From contig CBFHQM010000019.1 of NCBI GenBank assembly GCA_965657965.1, forward strand, positions 1 through 51,102: 51,102 nucleotides of DNA, read 5' to 3'. Below, one piece after another: positions 15,711-24,300 of the stretch. A program made the position numbers and the translations under genes. Source of the stretch: UBA8752 sp965657965 (GTDB taxonomy: Bacteria > Bacteroidota > Bacteroidia > Flavobacteriales_D > Sanyastnellaceae). The notes below the pieces were generated by a model. That model made no database searches, was not told the DNA's origin, and saw only the letters and a program-made list of their open reading frames with translations. The number at the start of each line of letters is the position of its first letter. The stretch's first letter is position 1.

Positions 15711-17086
15711 CGGTCAAAGGTGAGCCTTTGACCGGCATGGGATTGACCGTCGCTGGGCTCCACGATGTTTTGTCCATCCCAGACTTGAATTCCGTTGACC
15801 CAGGTTTGGGCCACTTGGGCAGAAAAACGGTCTCCTTCAAAAGGCGACCATCCACATTTACTCAAGATGCCCTCGGGCCCTACTGTCCATGGGGAATGCG
15901 GGTTGACCAAGACAAAATCTGCGGCATAACCGGTCCGTAAGAAACCTCGGTTGGGAAGGTCAAACAGGCGAGCAACCCGGTGCGCTGTGAGGCGTGGAAT
16001 GTCGGTTAAGTCGAGCCACCCTTGGGCCACACCTTCATAGAGGGCGACAAGGGCATGTTGGACAAGAGGACCGCCAGATGGAGCGTTCCAATACGTGTTT
16101 GCTTTTTCTTCAATCGTGTGCGGTGCGTGGTCCGTGGCCAGGACGTCGATGGCACCCCCGGGTTTGAGTGCTGCGCGAATGGCGGCTCTGTCCTCTGCTG
16201 TTTTGACCGCTGGATTCCATTTGATTCGGGTTCCGCGGTCCGCGTAGTCGGCATCTGTAAACCACAGGTGATGGGTGCAGGCTTCGGCGGTAATGCGCTT
16301 TTCGTTGAGGTCTTTCTTTCCGTCAAATAGGCTCAATTCTTTGGCGGTTGAAATGTGAAGGACGTGAAGGCGTGCCCCTGTCTTCTCTGCGAGCTCAACG
16401 GCACGAGAAGAACTCCGGTAGCAGGCCTCTGCACTTCGGATCAGCGGGTGTTGACTCAAGGGGACCGCCTCGCCATACTTGGCTTTGGCTGCTGCGGCAT
16501 TGGCGCGAATGGTGGCCTCGTCTTCGCAGTGCGTTGCAATGAGCATGGGGCATTCTTTGAAAATGCCTTCGAGCACAGTGGCGTCGTCCACGAGCATGTC
16601 TCCGGTGGAGCTGCCCATAAACACTTTGACGCCGCAAACGTGTTTGGGGTCGGTCTCCAGAACGTCCTTGAGGTTGCCATTGGAGGCGCCCATAAAGAAG
16701 CTGTAATTCGCGGGACTCACTTCGGATGCCCGGTCGTATTTGTCTTGAAGCAAGGATTGAGTCAACGCTTGTGGGACGGTGTTGGGCATCTCCATAAACG
16801 AAGTGATGCCGCCCGCCACAGCTGCGCGAGATTCGGTGGCAATCTCTGCTTTGTGCGTAAGACCAGGCTCTCGAAAGTGGACCTGATCGTCAATCATGCC
16901 GGGCAACAAATGAAGGCCTTGACAATCGTGGATGGTGGCCTTGGATGCGGCCAGGGCAATGGTGGGGTCTTCGTGCTTTTGAAGGTCGAGGCCAATGGCA
17001 GCGATGTGTCCACCTTCCACCAAGAGGTCTCCTTTTTGAACGCGGCCTTCATTGACGAGGGTGGCGTTTAAAAACAAATGGCTCAT
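15707..17086 (-). CDS. pyrC: Dihydroorotase (class I, Bacteroidota type)
   Basis: Amidohydrolase that cyclises carbamoyl aspartate to dihydroorotate in pyrimidine synthesis. The 459-residue product has the carboxylated-lysine candidate in GVKVFMGSSTG, metal histidines in ATHCEDE and HVLHIST, and TDHAPHT. The N-terminal metal motif reads DDQVHFREPG, so the first His of the usual HxH is Gln68; this variant is familiar in Bacteroidota homologues. An upstream extension to 17431 lies antisense to the glycosyltransferase gene; ATG 17086 overlaps the glycosyltransferase stop (ATGA) and begins with the usual short beta strand, so I use it. Confidence 0.93.
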   Translation of the reverse strand: MSHLFLNATLVNEGRVQKGDLLVEGGHIAAIGLDLQKHEDPTIALAASKATIHDCQGLHLLPGMIDDQVHFREPGLTHKAEIATESRAAVAGGITSFMEMPNTVPQALTQSLLQDKYDRASEVSPANYSFFMGASNGNLKDVLETDPKHVCGVKVFMGSSTGDMLVDDATVLEGIFKECPMLIATHCEDEATIRANAAAAKAKYGEAVPLSQHPLIRSAEACYRSSSRAVELAEKTGARLHVLHISTAKELSLFDGKKDLNEKRITAEACTHHLWFTDADYADRGTRIKWNPAVKTAEDRAAIRAALKPGGAIDVLATDHAPHTIEEKANTYWNAPSGGPLVQHALVALYEGVAQGWLDLTDIPRLTAHRVARLFDLPNRGFLRTGYAADFVLVNPHSPWTVGPEGILSKCGWSPFEGDRFSAQVAQTWVNGIQVWDGQNIVEPSDGQSHAGQRLTFDR

Positions 17087-17832
17087 GCGACTTGGCTTTC
17101 GTCGGTGGGGCGAATGTCGAACCGGCGCATTTGAAGGACCCCTATGAAGGCTTCCTTGAAAATGTTGAGGCTCATTTTGGAAGTTCCGAGCTCGCGATCC
17201 ACGAACGTGATGGGCACTTCGGCGATAGAGAAGCCAAGCCGTTTGGCGTTGTATTTCATCTCGATTTGGAAGGCATAGCCAATGAAGTGAATTGCGTCCA
17301 AACGGATGGTCTTCAGTGTTTTTGCGCGGTAACACTTGAACCCTGCTGTCGGGTCCTTGACCTTCAAGTTGAGCACAGTGTTGACGTACAAAGAGGCTCC
17401 GTAGCTCATGGCGATGCGGTGCCAAGGCCAATTCGAGACTGCTCCGCCCTTTGTGTACCTCGACCCAACGGCAACCCCGGCTCCATTCATGCAGGCTTCA
17501 CGCAGGCGCTCGAGGTCTTTGGGGTTGTGGCTAAAGTCCGCATCCATCTCAAACAGATAGTCATATCCGGCGTTCAAGCCCCATTTGAATCCTGCGATAT
17601 AGGCGGTGCCCAGGCCTAGTTTTCCTGAGCGCTCCAGCAAGTGAATGCGACTGGGGTGTTCTTGTTGCGCTGCGCGCACCAAATCGCCCGTTCCGTCGGG
17701 GGAGCCATCATCTACTACTAAAACATGGAAGGGATCACCGTGCACTGGCGTGAGCGCCATGACGGTGTTGAGCATCCGTGTGATGTTCTCTTTTTCGTTG
17801 TAAGTCGGGATGATGACGAGGCTATCGGACAC
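17083..17832 (-). CDS. Polyprenol-phosphate mannosyltransferase-like GT2 glycosyltransferase
   Basis: A 249-residue GT-A family 2 enzyme resembling dolichol/polyprenol monophosphate mannose synthase. It shows LVIIPTYNEKENI, the nucleotide-binding VVDDGSPDGT, and the DADFSHNP metal motif (DxD), and ends without transmembrane segments, so it is the soluble, membrane-associated DPM1 type without the C-terminal GtrA-like domain. It would transfer a sugar from a nucleotide donor to polyprenol phosphate for envelope glycans or protein glycosylation. It lies 21 bases after the pseudouridine synthase gene and overlaps pyrC. Confidence 0.9.
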   Translation of the reverse strand: MSDSLVIIPTYNEKENITRMLNTVMALTPVHGDPFHVLVVDDGSPDGTGDLVRAAQQEHPSRIHLLERSGKLGLGTAYIAGFKWGLNAGYDYLFEMDADFSHNPKDLERLREACMNGAGVAVGSRYTKGGAVSNWPWHRIAMSYGASLYVNTVLNLKVKDPTAGFKCYRAKTLKTIRLDAIHFIGYAFQIEMKYNAKRLGFSIAEVPITFVDRELGTSKMSLNIFKEAFIGVLQMRRFDIRPTDESQVA

Positions 17833-17853
17833 AGCAGAAAGATCAAAGTGGGG

Positions 17854-18852
17854 TTAGAGGGTCATGCGGAGCATGTTGAGCTCTTCGCGGTCGAGGAGGC
17901 GCCAATGGCCTCTTGGTAGGTCTTTTTTGGTTAACGGCCCAAGAATGGTGCGGTCGAGGCGCTCTACGTCATACCCCAAGTGTGTGAGCATTTTGGCCAA
18001 AGCTTTGGGCCGGTTGGAGTGCATTTCCACTCCGATTTCCTTGGGGCTTTTGTTTTCGTCAATAAAGGAAGCGGAAGAGGCCTTGATGTAGCCAGCGTCG
18101 GTTTCCACACCTTCGGTCATGGCGACCAAGTGCTCAGAACGCATTTTCTGACGCAAGGTGACGTGGAAAATCTGGCGGATTTTGGTGCCGGTTGCCCGCA
18201 TGCGCTCGGTCATTTCCGGGTCGTTGGTGAACAGCAAAAGGCCAGTGTCCATCCGTTCCATTTTGTCGACGGGAAACAGGACTTCGCGGGTGGCGTTTTG
18301 CACCAAGTCCATCACGGTTCTTCGGCCCTGCTTGTCTCCAGCGGTTCCCAAGAAGTTTTTGGGCTTGTTCAACAACAAGTAATGCTTCTTTTCGGGCTTA
18401 ATGCGCTGCCCTTCGACCACGACCTCATCGGTAGGGTGCACTTTGGTGCCCAGCGCGGTGACCACTTCTCCGTTCACTGTAACTGCTCCGGCGGTGATCA
18501 GCATGTCGGCCTCTCTGCGCACACAAACGCCAGAATTCGAAATGAACTTATTGAGTCGGAGTGGGGCGTCCACGTCTTTGAGTGCCGGCCGCTTTTTCGG
18601 ACGATACGCACCCCCTGGCTTCAGCGGTGCGCCCGTGCGGGTTTTCCGTTCGGCACCCGGGCCTTTGCCGTATGGCTTGCCTTTTCCGCGCACAGGACGT
18701 TCGGGACGACCGGTGTCTGGGGTTTTTTCGGACAAGCTTTTCCGTGAGCCAAAGCCCCTTTTTTCAGGGGAGGAATTCTCCGAGCGCTGTCGGCTGGGGT
18801 TTTCCGAGCGGCCAGTGCGAGGTGGCTTGCGGGAACGGGAACGATCGGACAT
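17854..18852 (-). CDS. RsuA/RluB-family pseudouridine synthase with Glu at the catalytic Asp position
   Basis: A 332-residue protein. Residues 1-95 are basic, Arg/Lys/Gly/Pro-rich and likely disordered. Residues 97-155 are an S4 RNA-binding domain (LRLNKFISNSGVCVRREAD). Residues 157-325 form the pseudouridine synthase domain, with YLLLNKPKNF and GRRTVMDLV. The catalytic motif, normally GRLDxxTxGLLLxTND, reads DKMERMDTGLLLFTND, so the essential Asp is Glu199; the nearby Asp202 is out of register. The codon is GAA in the given sequence. The protein may be inactive or altered, or act through RNA binding. A 13-base palindrome lies just upstream of the start. Confidence 0.9.
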   Translation of the reverse strand: MSDRSRSRKPPRTGRSENPSRQRSENSSPEKRGFGSRKSLSEKTPDTGRPERPVRGKGKPYGKGPGAERKTRTGAPLKPGGAYRPKKRPALKDVDAPLRLNKFISNSGVCVRREADMLITAGAVTVNGEVVTALGTKVHPTDEVVVEGQRIKPEKKHYLLLNKPKNFLGTAGDKQGRRTVMDLVQNATREVLFPVDKMERMDTGLLLFTNDPEMTERMRATGTKIRQIFHVTLRQKMRSEHLVAMTEGVETDAGYIKASSASFIDENKSPKEIGVEMHSNRPKALAKMLTHLGYDVERLDRTILGPLTKKDLPRGHWRLLDREELNMLRMTL

Positions 18853-18859
18853 GAGGGTT

Positions 18860-18872
18860 GCGGGTCACCCGC
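18860..18872. promoter_or_regulatory. 13-base palindrome upstream of the pseudouridine synthase gene
   Basis: GCGGGT-C-ACCCGC, perfect six-base arms around one central base, lies 7-20 bases before the ATG at 18852. It could be an operator, an mRNA hairpin is unlikely with a one-base centre, or chance in a GC-rich spacer. Confidence 0.25.
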
Positions 18873-18897
18873 GAAGATACGCAGTGTCTACAGCGGC

Positions 18898-19929
18898 TCA
18901 GCGTACCGGTGCAATTCGGATGCGTTCGTCGGCACCAGTTCCTCCTTTTCGCCCGAATGTATACGCCAAGGTGATCCCCTTTTCTAAGAACGTCATGGCG
19001 TGTCGTGCGGAGCTGGCGTCGAGTAAAGCCGCGGCAGTGCCTTCTGTAATTGGGGTTTCGCCGCTCAAGTCGCTGGAAGCCAAGAACCGGCTATTGGAAA
19101 TGTTGAGGCCACCGGCATGCACGCGCGCCATGGCCCTGATGCGCCCCCATTGTGCCCAGGCTCCAAAACTGGCGCTCATGCCCCAGCCGGTGACCGCCCA
19201 ATAATGTTTGGTGCGGACGCCCTCCCAACGCACGTCGGTGGCACAGAGGACGATGCCCAAGCTCGTTGCGGTTTGTAATCCCCATCGAAACCGTTGGTTT
19301 GCGGTGTCCCACGTTTGTCGGGTTCTTGCGGATTTCCCAAATGTCCAGTCTCGCTCAGCGGCTACCCGGATAAAATTCATGCCGTCAGAGTGCTCAAAGT
19401 TGTACTCTCGCCAATTCCAATCAAAGGCGTCTCGGTTGAACGTGGCTTGATTGATGAAGCCCGATACCGTGTGCACCGCGTGGGGAATTTTGTATTTCAG
19501 GTGGTCCCATCCGGCACTGATCCACAAGGCACCAGGGTAGGAAACGCCATTCTTGATTTTGCGTCCGACGCGAGCGTTGAATTGCGGAATGGTAAAGGCT
19601 GCTGGATTCAGGTGGACTTTGGGGTCGAATGGAGCGGGCATGTCCTTGGCCTTCATGTCATGAAAGGTCAAGTCAATTCCAGGGCCGACCAACCGGAGAT
19701 TGGTGCGGCCATACTCGGCCCTGTGGTATCCCCAATGTGCGTACCACTTGCTTTCACCTTTTGGCGAATCCACCCAGCCAATGGCTTGCCCCATGGCCTG
19801 ACTTTGGGCATGGCAAAGCGAAGAGACAGAGGAGAAGAGGAGGGCCAATAGCATCAACCCCGTGGACGTGCCCAAGGCGATGAAGCGCAGGGGCCAACGA
19901 AAACAAACGGAGGTGGAACGTGGGTGCAT
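18898..19929 (-). CDS. Predicted outer-membrane/surface protein of unknown function
   Basis: A 343-residue protein that I do not recognise by name. The N terminus has a hydrophobic stretch (LMLLALLFSSVSSLCHAQ) consistent with a signal peptide after a somewhat long lead; a later start is possible. The rest alternates aromatic and polar residues (WYAHWGYHRAEYGRTNL, ISAGWDHLKYKIPH, HYWAVTGWGMSASFG) and ends in a strand-like ITLAYTF segment, consistent with a beta-barrel of the outer membrane. It is 45 bases upstream of the pseudouridine synthase gene on the same strand and divergent from yraN. Confidence 0.6.
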   Translation of the reverse strand: MHPRSTSVCFRWPLRFIALGTSTGLMLLALLFSSVSSLCHAQSQAMGQAIGWVDSPKGESKWYAHWGYHRAEYGRTNLRLVGPGIDLTFHDMKAKDMPAPFDPKVHLNPAAFTIPQFNARVGRKIKNGVSYPGALWISAGWDHLKYKIPHAVHTVSGFINQATFNRDAFDWNWREYNFEHSDGMNFIRVAAERDWTFGKSARTRQTWDTANQRFRWGLQTATSLGIVLCATDVRWEGVRTKHYWAVTGWGMSASFGAWAQWGRIRAMARVHAGGLNISNSRFLASSDLSGETPITEGTAAALLDASSARHAMTFLEKGITLAYTFGRKGGTGADERIRIAPVR

Positions 19930-19981
19930 TGCTGTGCGAAAATAGGGTGCTCCTCACCGGCAGTGATGGACTTTCGACATC

Positions 19982-20359
19982 ATGGAATCACACAAACAAA
20001 CCTTGGGGAGATGGGGCGAGGAGGTCGCATTGCACCATGTCATGAAAAAGGGTTGGGAGGTATTGGCGCGCAATTGGCGCGTGGGTCGAATGGAGGTGGA
20101 CTTGGTACTGAAGGATGGGCCTTGGCTGATTTTGGTTGAAGTGAAAACCCGGACGGAACCAGTTCAGGCAGGGTGGCACCGCTTGGTCTCTAAACCCCAG
20201 CAGGAGCGACTGATTCGGGCGGCCAGGGTGTTTTTGGCCCGGCACCCAGAGCGGCATTTGGAAGTTCGGTTTGATGTGATTGCCGTGCTCAAAAACCGCT
20301 ATGGTCATCGGGTCTTGCACACCGAACAAGCCTTTTACCCTTTGTTGCCGGGCCGCTGA
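19982..20359 (+). CDS. yraN: YraN/UPF0102 family endonuclease-like protein
   Basis: A 125-residue protein of the UPF0102 family, with a restriction-endonuclease-like fold related to Holliday junction resolvases. It shows the G-x2-GE helix (LGRWGEEVALHHV), the RNWR segment, and the nuclease-type motif MEVDLVLKDG ... LVEVKTR, which supplies Glu, Asp and the ExK pair. The biochemical role is not settled for the family. It is divergent from the outer-membrane protein gene by 52 bases. Confidence 0.93.
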   Translation: MESHKQTLGRWGEEVALHHVMKKGWEVLARNWRVGRMEVDLVLKDGPWLILVEVKTRTEPVQAGWHRLVSKPQQERLIRAARVFLARHPERHLEVRFDVIAVLKNRYGHRVLHTEQAFYPLLPGR

Positions 20360-20433
20360 AAACGCACGACAACTTGTGGGGATTCTTCTTTCACGGCATG
20401 CGAAAAGGAGATTTTTAAGCGTTGATTCGCAGT

Positions 20434-21306
20434 ATGCAGCAGCGTTCTATTTACTTCGTGATCATCGCCACATTGGTCTTGATTGTTGGCTATCTCGGCT
20501 ATCAGGTCTCACAACAAGGCACCGCCATTGACGTGCAAACGCAAGAGATTGAGGAGGGCAATAGAGAGCGTGAGGTGTTGGAGTTTGATTTGCAGAAAAT
20601 GCGGTTCAGCTACGACACGCTTCAGATTGAGAACTCGCTCATGATGGCTGAAATGGCCGCACAACGCAGCGAAATCGAGGGTTTGATTTCTAAGGTGAGG
20701 GACCGCAATTACAGCGTGTCAAAACTGAAGAAAGAGACGGGAACCTTGCGGAAAATCATGCAGGGCTACGTCGTGACCATTGACTCTTTGAATCAAGCCA
20801 ATATCGCGCTGCAAATGGAGCGAGATGCCATGGCCAATCAGGTAACGGAGGTGGAAGAGCGCAATGCAGATTTGCGCAGAAGGCAAGACAATATGGAGGG
20901 CATCATTGAAGCTGGGCGCATTCTTCAGGCGATGGACTTGAACCCCATGGCCATACGCGTGGCTTCGACAGGGTCACAGCGTGAGACCACACGGGCGAAG
21001 CGGGCCGAAATGATCAAGACGTGCTTTACGCTCATGGAAAACCGCATTGCGGAAAAGGGAGAGCGCACTTTGTTTCTGGAAGTCATTCACCCCGATGGCC
21101 GCATGCTTCCTCCAGGTGACCGCAGCCCCGTGAGCATGACCGATGGTTCGCAGGCCTCTGCAGCGAGAGTTTTGGACTACAATGGAGATCGGGTAGAGGC
21201 TTGCATCTTCTTTACGGCCGCAGCGCCTTTTGACGCGGGCGTATACACGGTTCACCTCGTCGATGGTGGGGAGCGCATTGCGACCACCGATTTGATTTTG
21301 AGGTGA
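20434..21306 (+). CDS. Membrane-anchored coiled-coil protein of unknown function
   Basis: A 290-residue protein with one N-terminal membrane segment (YFVIIATLVLIVGYLGY, residues 5-21), then a long heptad-rich coiled coil through about residue 165, including LRKIMQGYVVTIDSLNQAN, which I recognise as the typical core of a conserved but uncharacterised Bacteroidota family. The C-terminal 120 residues look globular and beta-rich. Orientation is likely periplasmic. ATG 20434 is used rather than a TTG at 20422, since it begins just before the membrane segment. The gene stops at 21306, directly abutting the stop codon of the convergent T9SS protein. Confidence 0.75.
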   Translation: MQQRSIYFVIIATLVLIVGYLGYQVSQQGTAIDVQTQEIEEGNREREVLEFDLQKMRFSYDTLQIENSLMMAEMAAQRSEIEGLISKVRDRNYSVSKLKKETGTLRKIMQGYVVTIDSLNQANIALQMERDAMANQVTEVEERNADLRRRQDNMEGIIEAGRILQAMDLNPMAIRVASTGSQRETTRAKRAEMIKTCFTLMENRIAEKGERTLFLEVIHPDGRMLPPGDRSPVSMTDGSQASAARVLDYNGDRVEACIFFTAAAPFDAGVYTVHLVDGGERIATTDLILR

Positions 21307-24300
21307 TCAACGCACAAGCGTGACCTTGCCGGTTCGTCGCTCTATGCCCTTGCTTGTGGGGAAGTGCACTACCCACGTGTACACATCGGGTTGAGCCAGG
21401 TGCAGGCCATCGCCCACGGCACTGACTTTGTTGGAGACACCGGGCCCGCCTACGCCGCCTGTCCAATAGGCTCGAGGGTCAATCGAAGCCCAAATGCATT
21501 CGCCCCAACGGCTCCAAACCTCGACCCGATAATTCGGCAATATGGAACCATCTGGCAGTCCCAAAAGGTGGGTGCCAGCGCCATTGAGCCAATGACCTTC
21601 TGGCCGCCAACCATCGTTTAGCCCATCGCCGTCAGGGGTGAAGGCAGAGGGCACGTACAAGGGGTAATTGAAGGACACGGACACCACGTCCGCGGACCGG
21701 CAGCCATTGTCGTCGATCACATGAAGGGTAAAGTCCATGTCGTCTTGAATCAAGACTTCGGGAATCAAACAGCTGGAGCACGACAGTGGGTTTTCTGGAG
21801 TCCACCAGAGAGAATCAACATCAGCGCCCTGAACAGAGCCATAAAGGAAGGTGGGTTCCAACCAGTCTTGCCTTTGGTCTGGTCCGGCCTCTACAGTTGG
21901 CTGCGGGAAGACGTTGACTTGCACTTCGGCCGAGGCCACGCACCCATCGGAATCGGTCACATACACGGTGAAGGTCTGGTTGGTGGCTGTGGCCACGGTT
22001 GTTTGACTGATTCCGGGGTTGGTGACCAGCGATCCAGGTACCCATTGATACGCCACACCCCCCGAAGCCGCCACGGGGAACGCTTCCCCTGCACAGACGG
22101 TGCCACCGGGCTCGGCGAAGGCTTCGGGAACGATGAGTTCCACGGTGACCTCGTCTGTCCCGGTTCCACATAAATTGGAAATGGCCACCGTGTATGTGGT
22201 TGTGGTTGTGGGTGTAGCCGTTGGGGTTTGGCTGGCCGGATTGTTGAGGCCAATGGTGGGGCTCCACACCCATGTATTCCCGTCGTCGGCAGACAGCGCA
22301 ATCGATTGTCCGATGCACAGGGGAACATTCGGGTAAACGTTGTCGCCGGGGATGCCGGGCACCACATCGACATTGATGTTGTGGATGCGCTCGCATCCTT
22401 CAGGGGTGGTCACCGTAACGGTGTAGTTGGTGGACTCTGTGGGAGAGGCGACGGGGTCCGGGGCATCGGGATCGGAAAGGCCGTTGGTGGGCATCCAATC
22501 GTAGGTCCAATTGGGGGCGCTGGCAACGGGACTGGTTACGGAAAGCGGGGTTCCATCTCCAAGGCAGATTTGCGTGTCTCCGCTTGGGGTCGTGGCCATG
22601 TCGACGACTTCCACTGTGATTTCTGCGGTTTCGTTTCCGCAGTTGGTCGCGTCTGTAAGCGTGTACGTGGTGGTGACGTTGGGCTCGGCAAGCGGGGAAT
22701 CGGTGTCGGTATCGCTCAAGCTGTTGGAGGCGCCCCAGATTAACGTGCCGTTGCCCGATCCCGCGAGGGATACAGATTCTCCTAAGCACAGAGGGTCTAC
22801 GGGTTGAATGACGGGTTCTGCGGCAAGGGCGATGGTGACCGAGACGTAGGCCGTGTCAGACTCTAAACACCCAGTGGTGTCCTCGGCGATTACCTCGACT
22901 TCGAAGGTTCCAGCGATGCCGTAAAGGTGTTCTGGGGCGACTTCATTGCTGAAGTTGGCGTCGCCAAAGTCCCAAGTAAAAGCCGCGGGCCCGTTGGTGT
23001 TGTTCTCGAACTGAACGTTGTCGCCTTGGCAGAATTGATCGGGTCCGTCGATGTCAATGTTGGCGTTGAGCTTACCGAGTTCGAATTTGAACACCCCCAT
23101 GTTGCAGTTGGGGCTAGGGTTGTTGGAACTCCAAGCGTTGTTGCTAGAAGGGAAATCGTTCATTCCTCCACAACCTGCGCAGACCGATTGATAGACGGTT
23201 CCGTTTTGGTCGAAACGGGAAGAGCCACCGTCCACATGTTCGTTGGAGAATGGACCTCCAAAAAAGGTGGCGTAGACCAGGTCAGTGGCGTCTGGTGCGA
23301 GCACGGCGAGGTAGAAGTCGCTGCCGTCTGTGTTGTTTTGGAATGGACTGTCGGTGATGGGAAGGCCAAAGGTGGTGCTGCCCGCGACGTCTGCTGTGCC
23401 AGAGTTGGCATTGGTTTGGCCGCCCCAACCACTGATGTAGACTTGTTGGCACTCGCTCACCAAAAAAGCGGTGGGGCTAATGTCAATGGCGTTGGACCCT
23501 GTGCCAATGGTGGTTTGCCATTCAATGTCGCTGAGGTCGGGAAGAAAACAGGTAATGTATTGGCCGCTGTTTGGGTTGGCATAGACGTCGCCAATGGCGG
23601 GCATCCCGCCGCGCGCTTGGCCATAAGCATAGGGCCTGCCAGACAAATCCCGCTGTACGAAGTAGACTTGGTCGTAGTCATCAAGACCATGGTAGGTCGC
23701 AAATTGAACGATGAGGTCATCGGGCCCGGCGTTCATTTGCGCAATCCAGCCGTCCACACTCCCGGCAGGCGCTGGCTGGATGGACCCTCCTGGCAGTGGA
23801 AGGTCGTTGGATGTCGTACCGCCCCCAACCAGGATCTCGAGCGCGCCAAAGGCGCCAAAACTATTGTCGGGAGCGACTTCCACGCTGTAGGCTGCGTCGT
23901 TTCCGCTGCCGCCAAACGTTCGCCCGCAAAGCAACGTGGTGAGGTCTTGGTCAAACCCGGCTACCAAAGCATCGAACCCGCCGGCGTGCGGTGGACTTCC
24001 GGGAAGGTCAATGTCGGGCGAGGTGGTTGTGGTGGCAATCCACACAGAACCGTCGGGTCCAATGTCGATTTGACCGCGGTAGTTGTCTCCAAAATTGGCG
24101 CGTAACCCCGGTGCTTCGTTCAGGCCATCTATGCCTGTTCCTCCAAAATAGGTAGAGGCCTCGAGGGTAAAGTCAGTCGCATTGAAGCTGGCGATGTAGC
24201 CGTCGACGCCATTGGGCTGACTGTCGACGCCGTACACGGTGACGTCTGTGGCGGGGCCAGCGGCCAGATTGGGTTGGTGAACGCCTGCTGTGGTGGGAAA

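Noticed and set aside
22927..24105. Long plus-strand open frame of 392 codons
   Set aside because: It is antisense to the T9SS type B gene, has no recognisable domain, and its length follows from the GC-rich codon use of the real gene.
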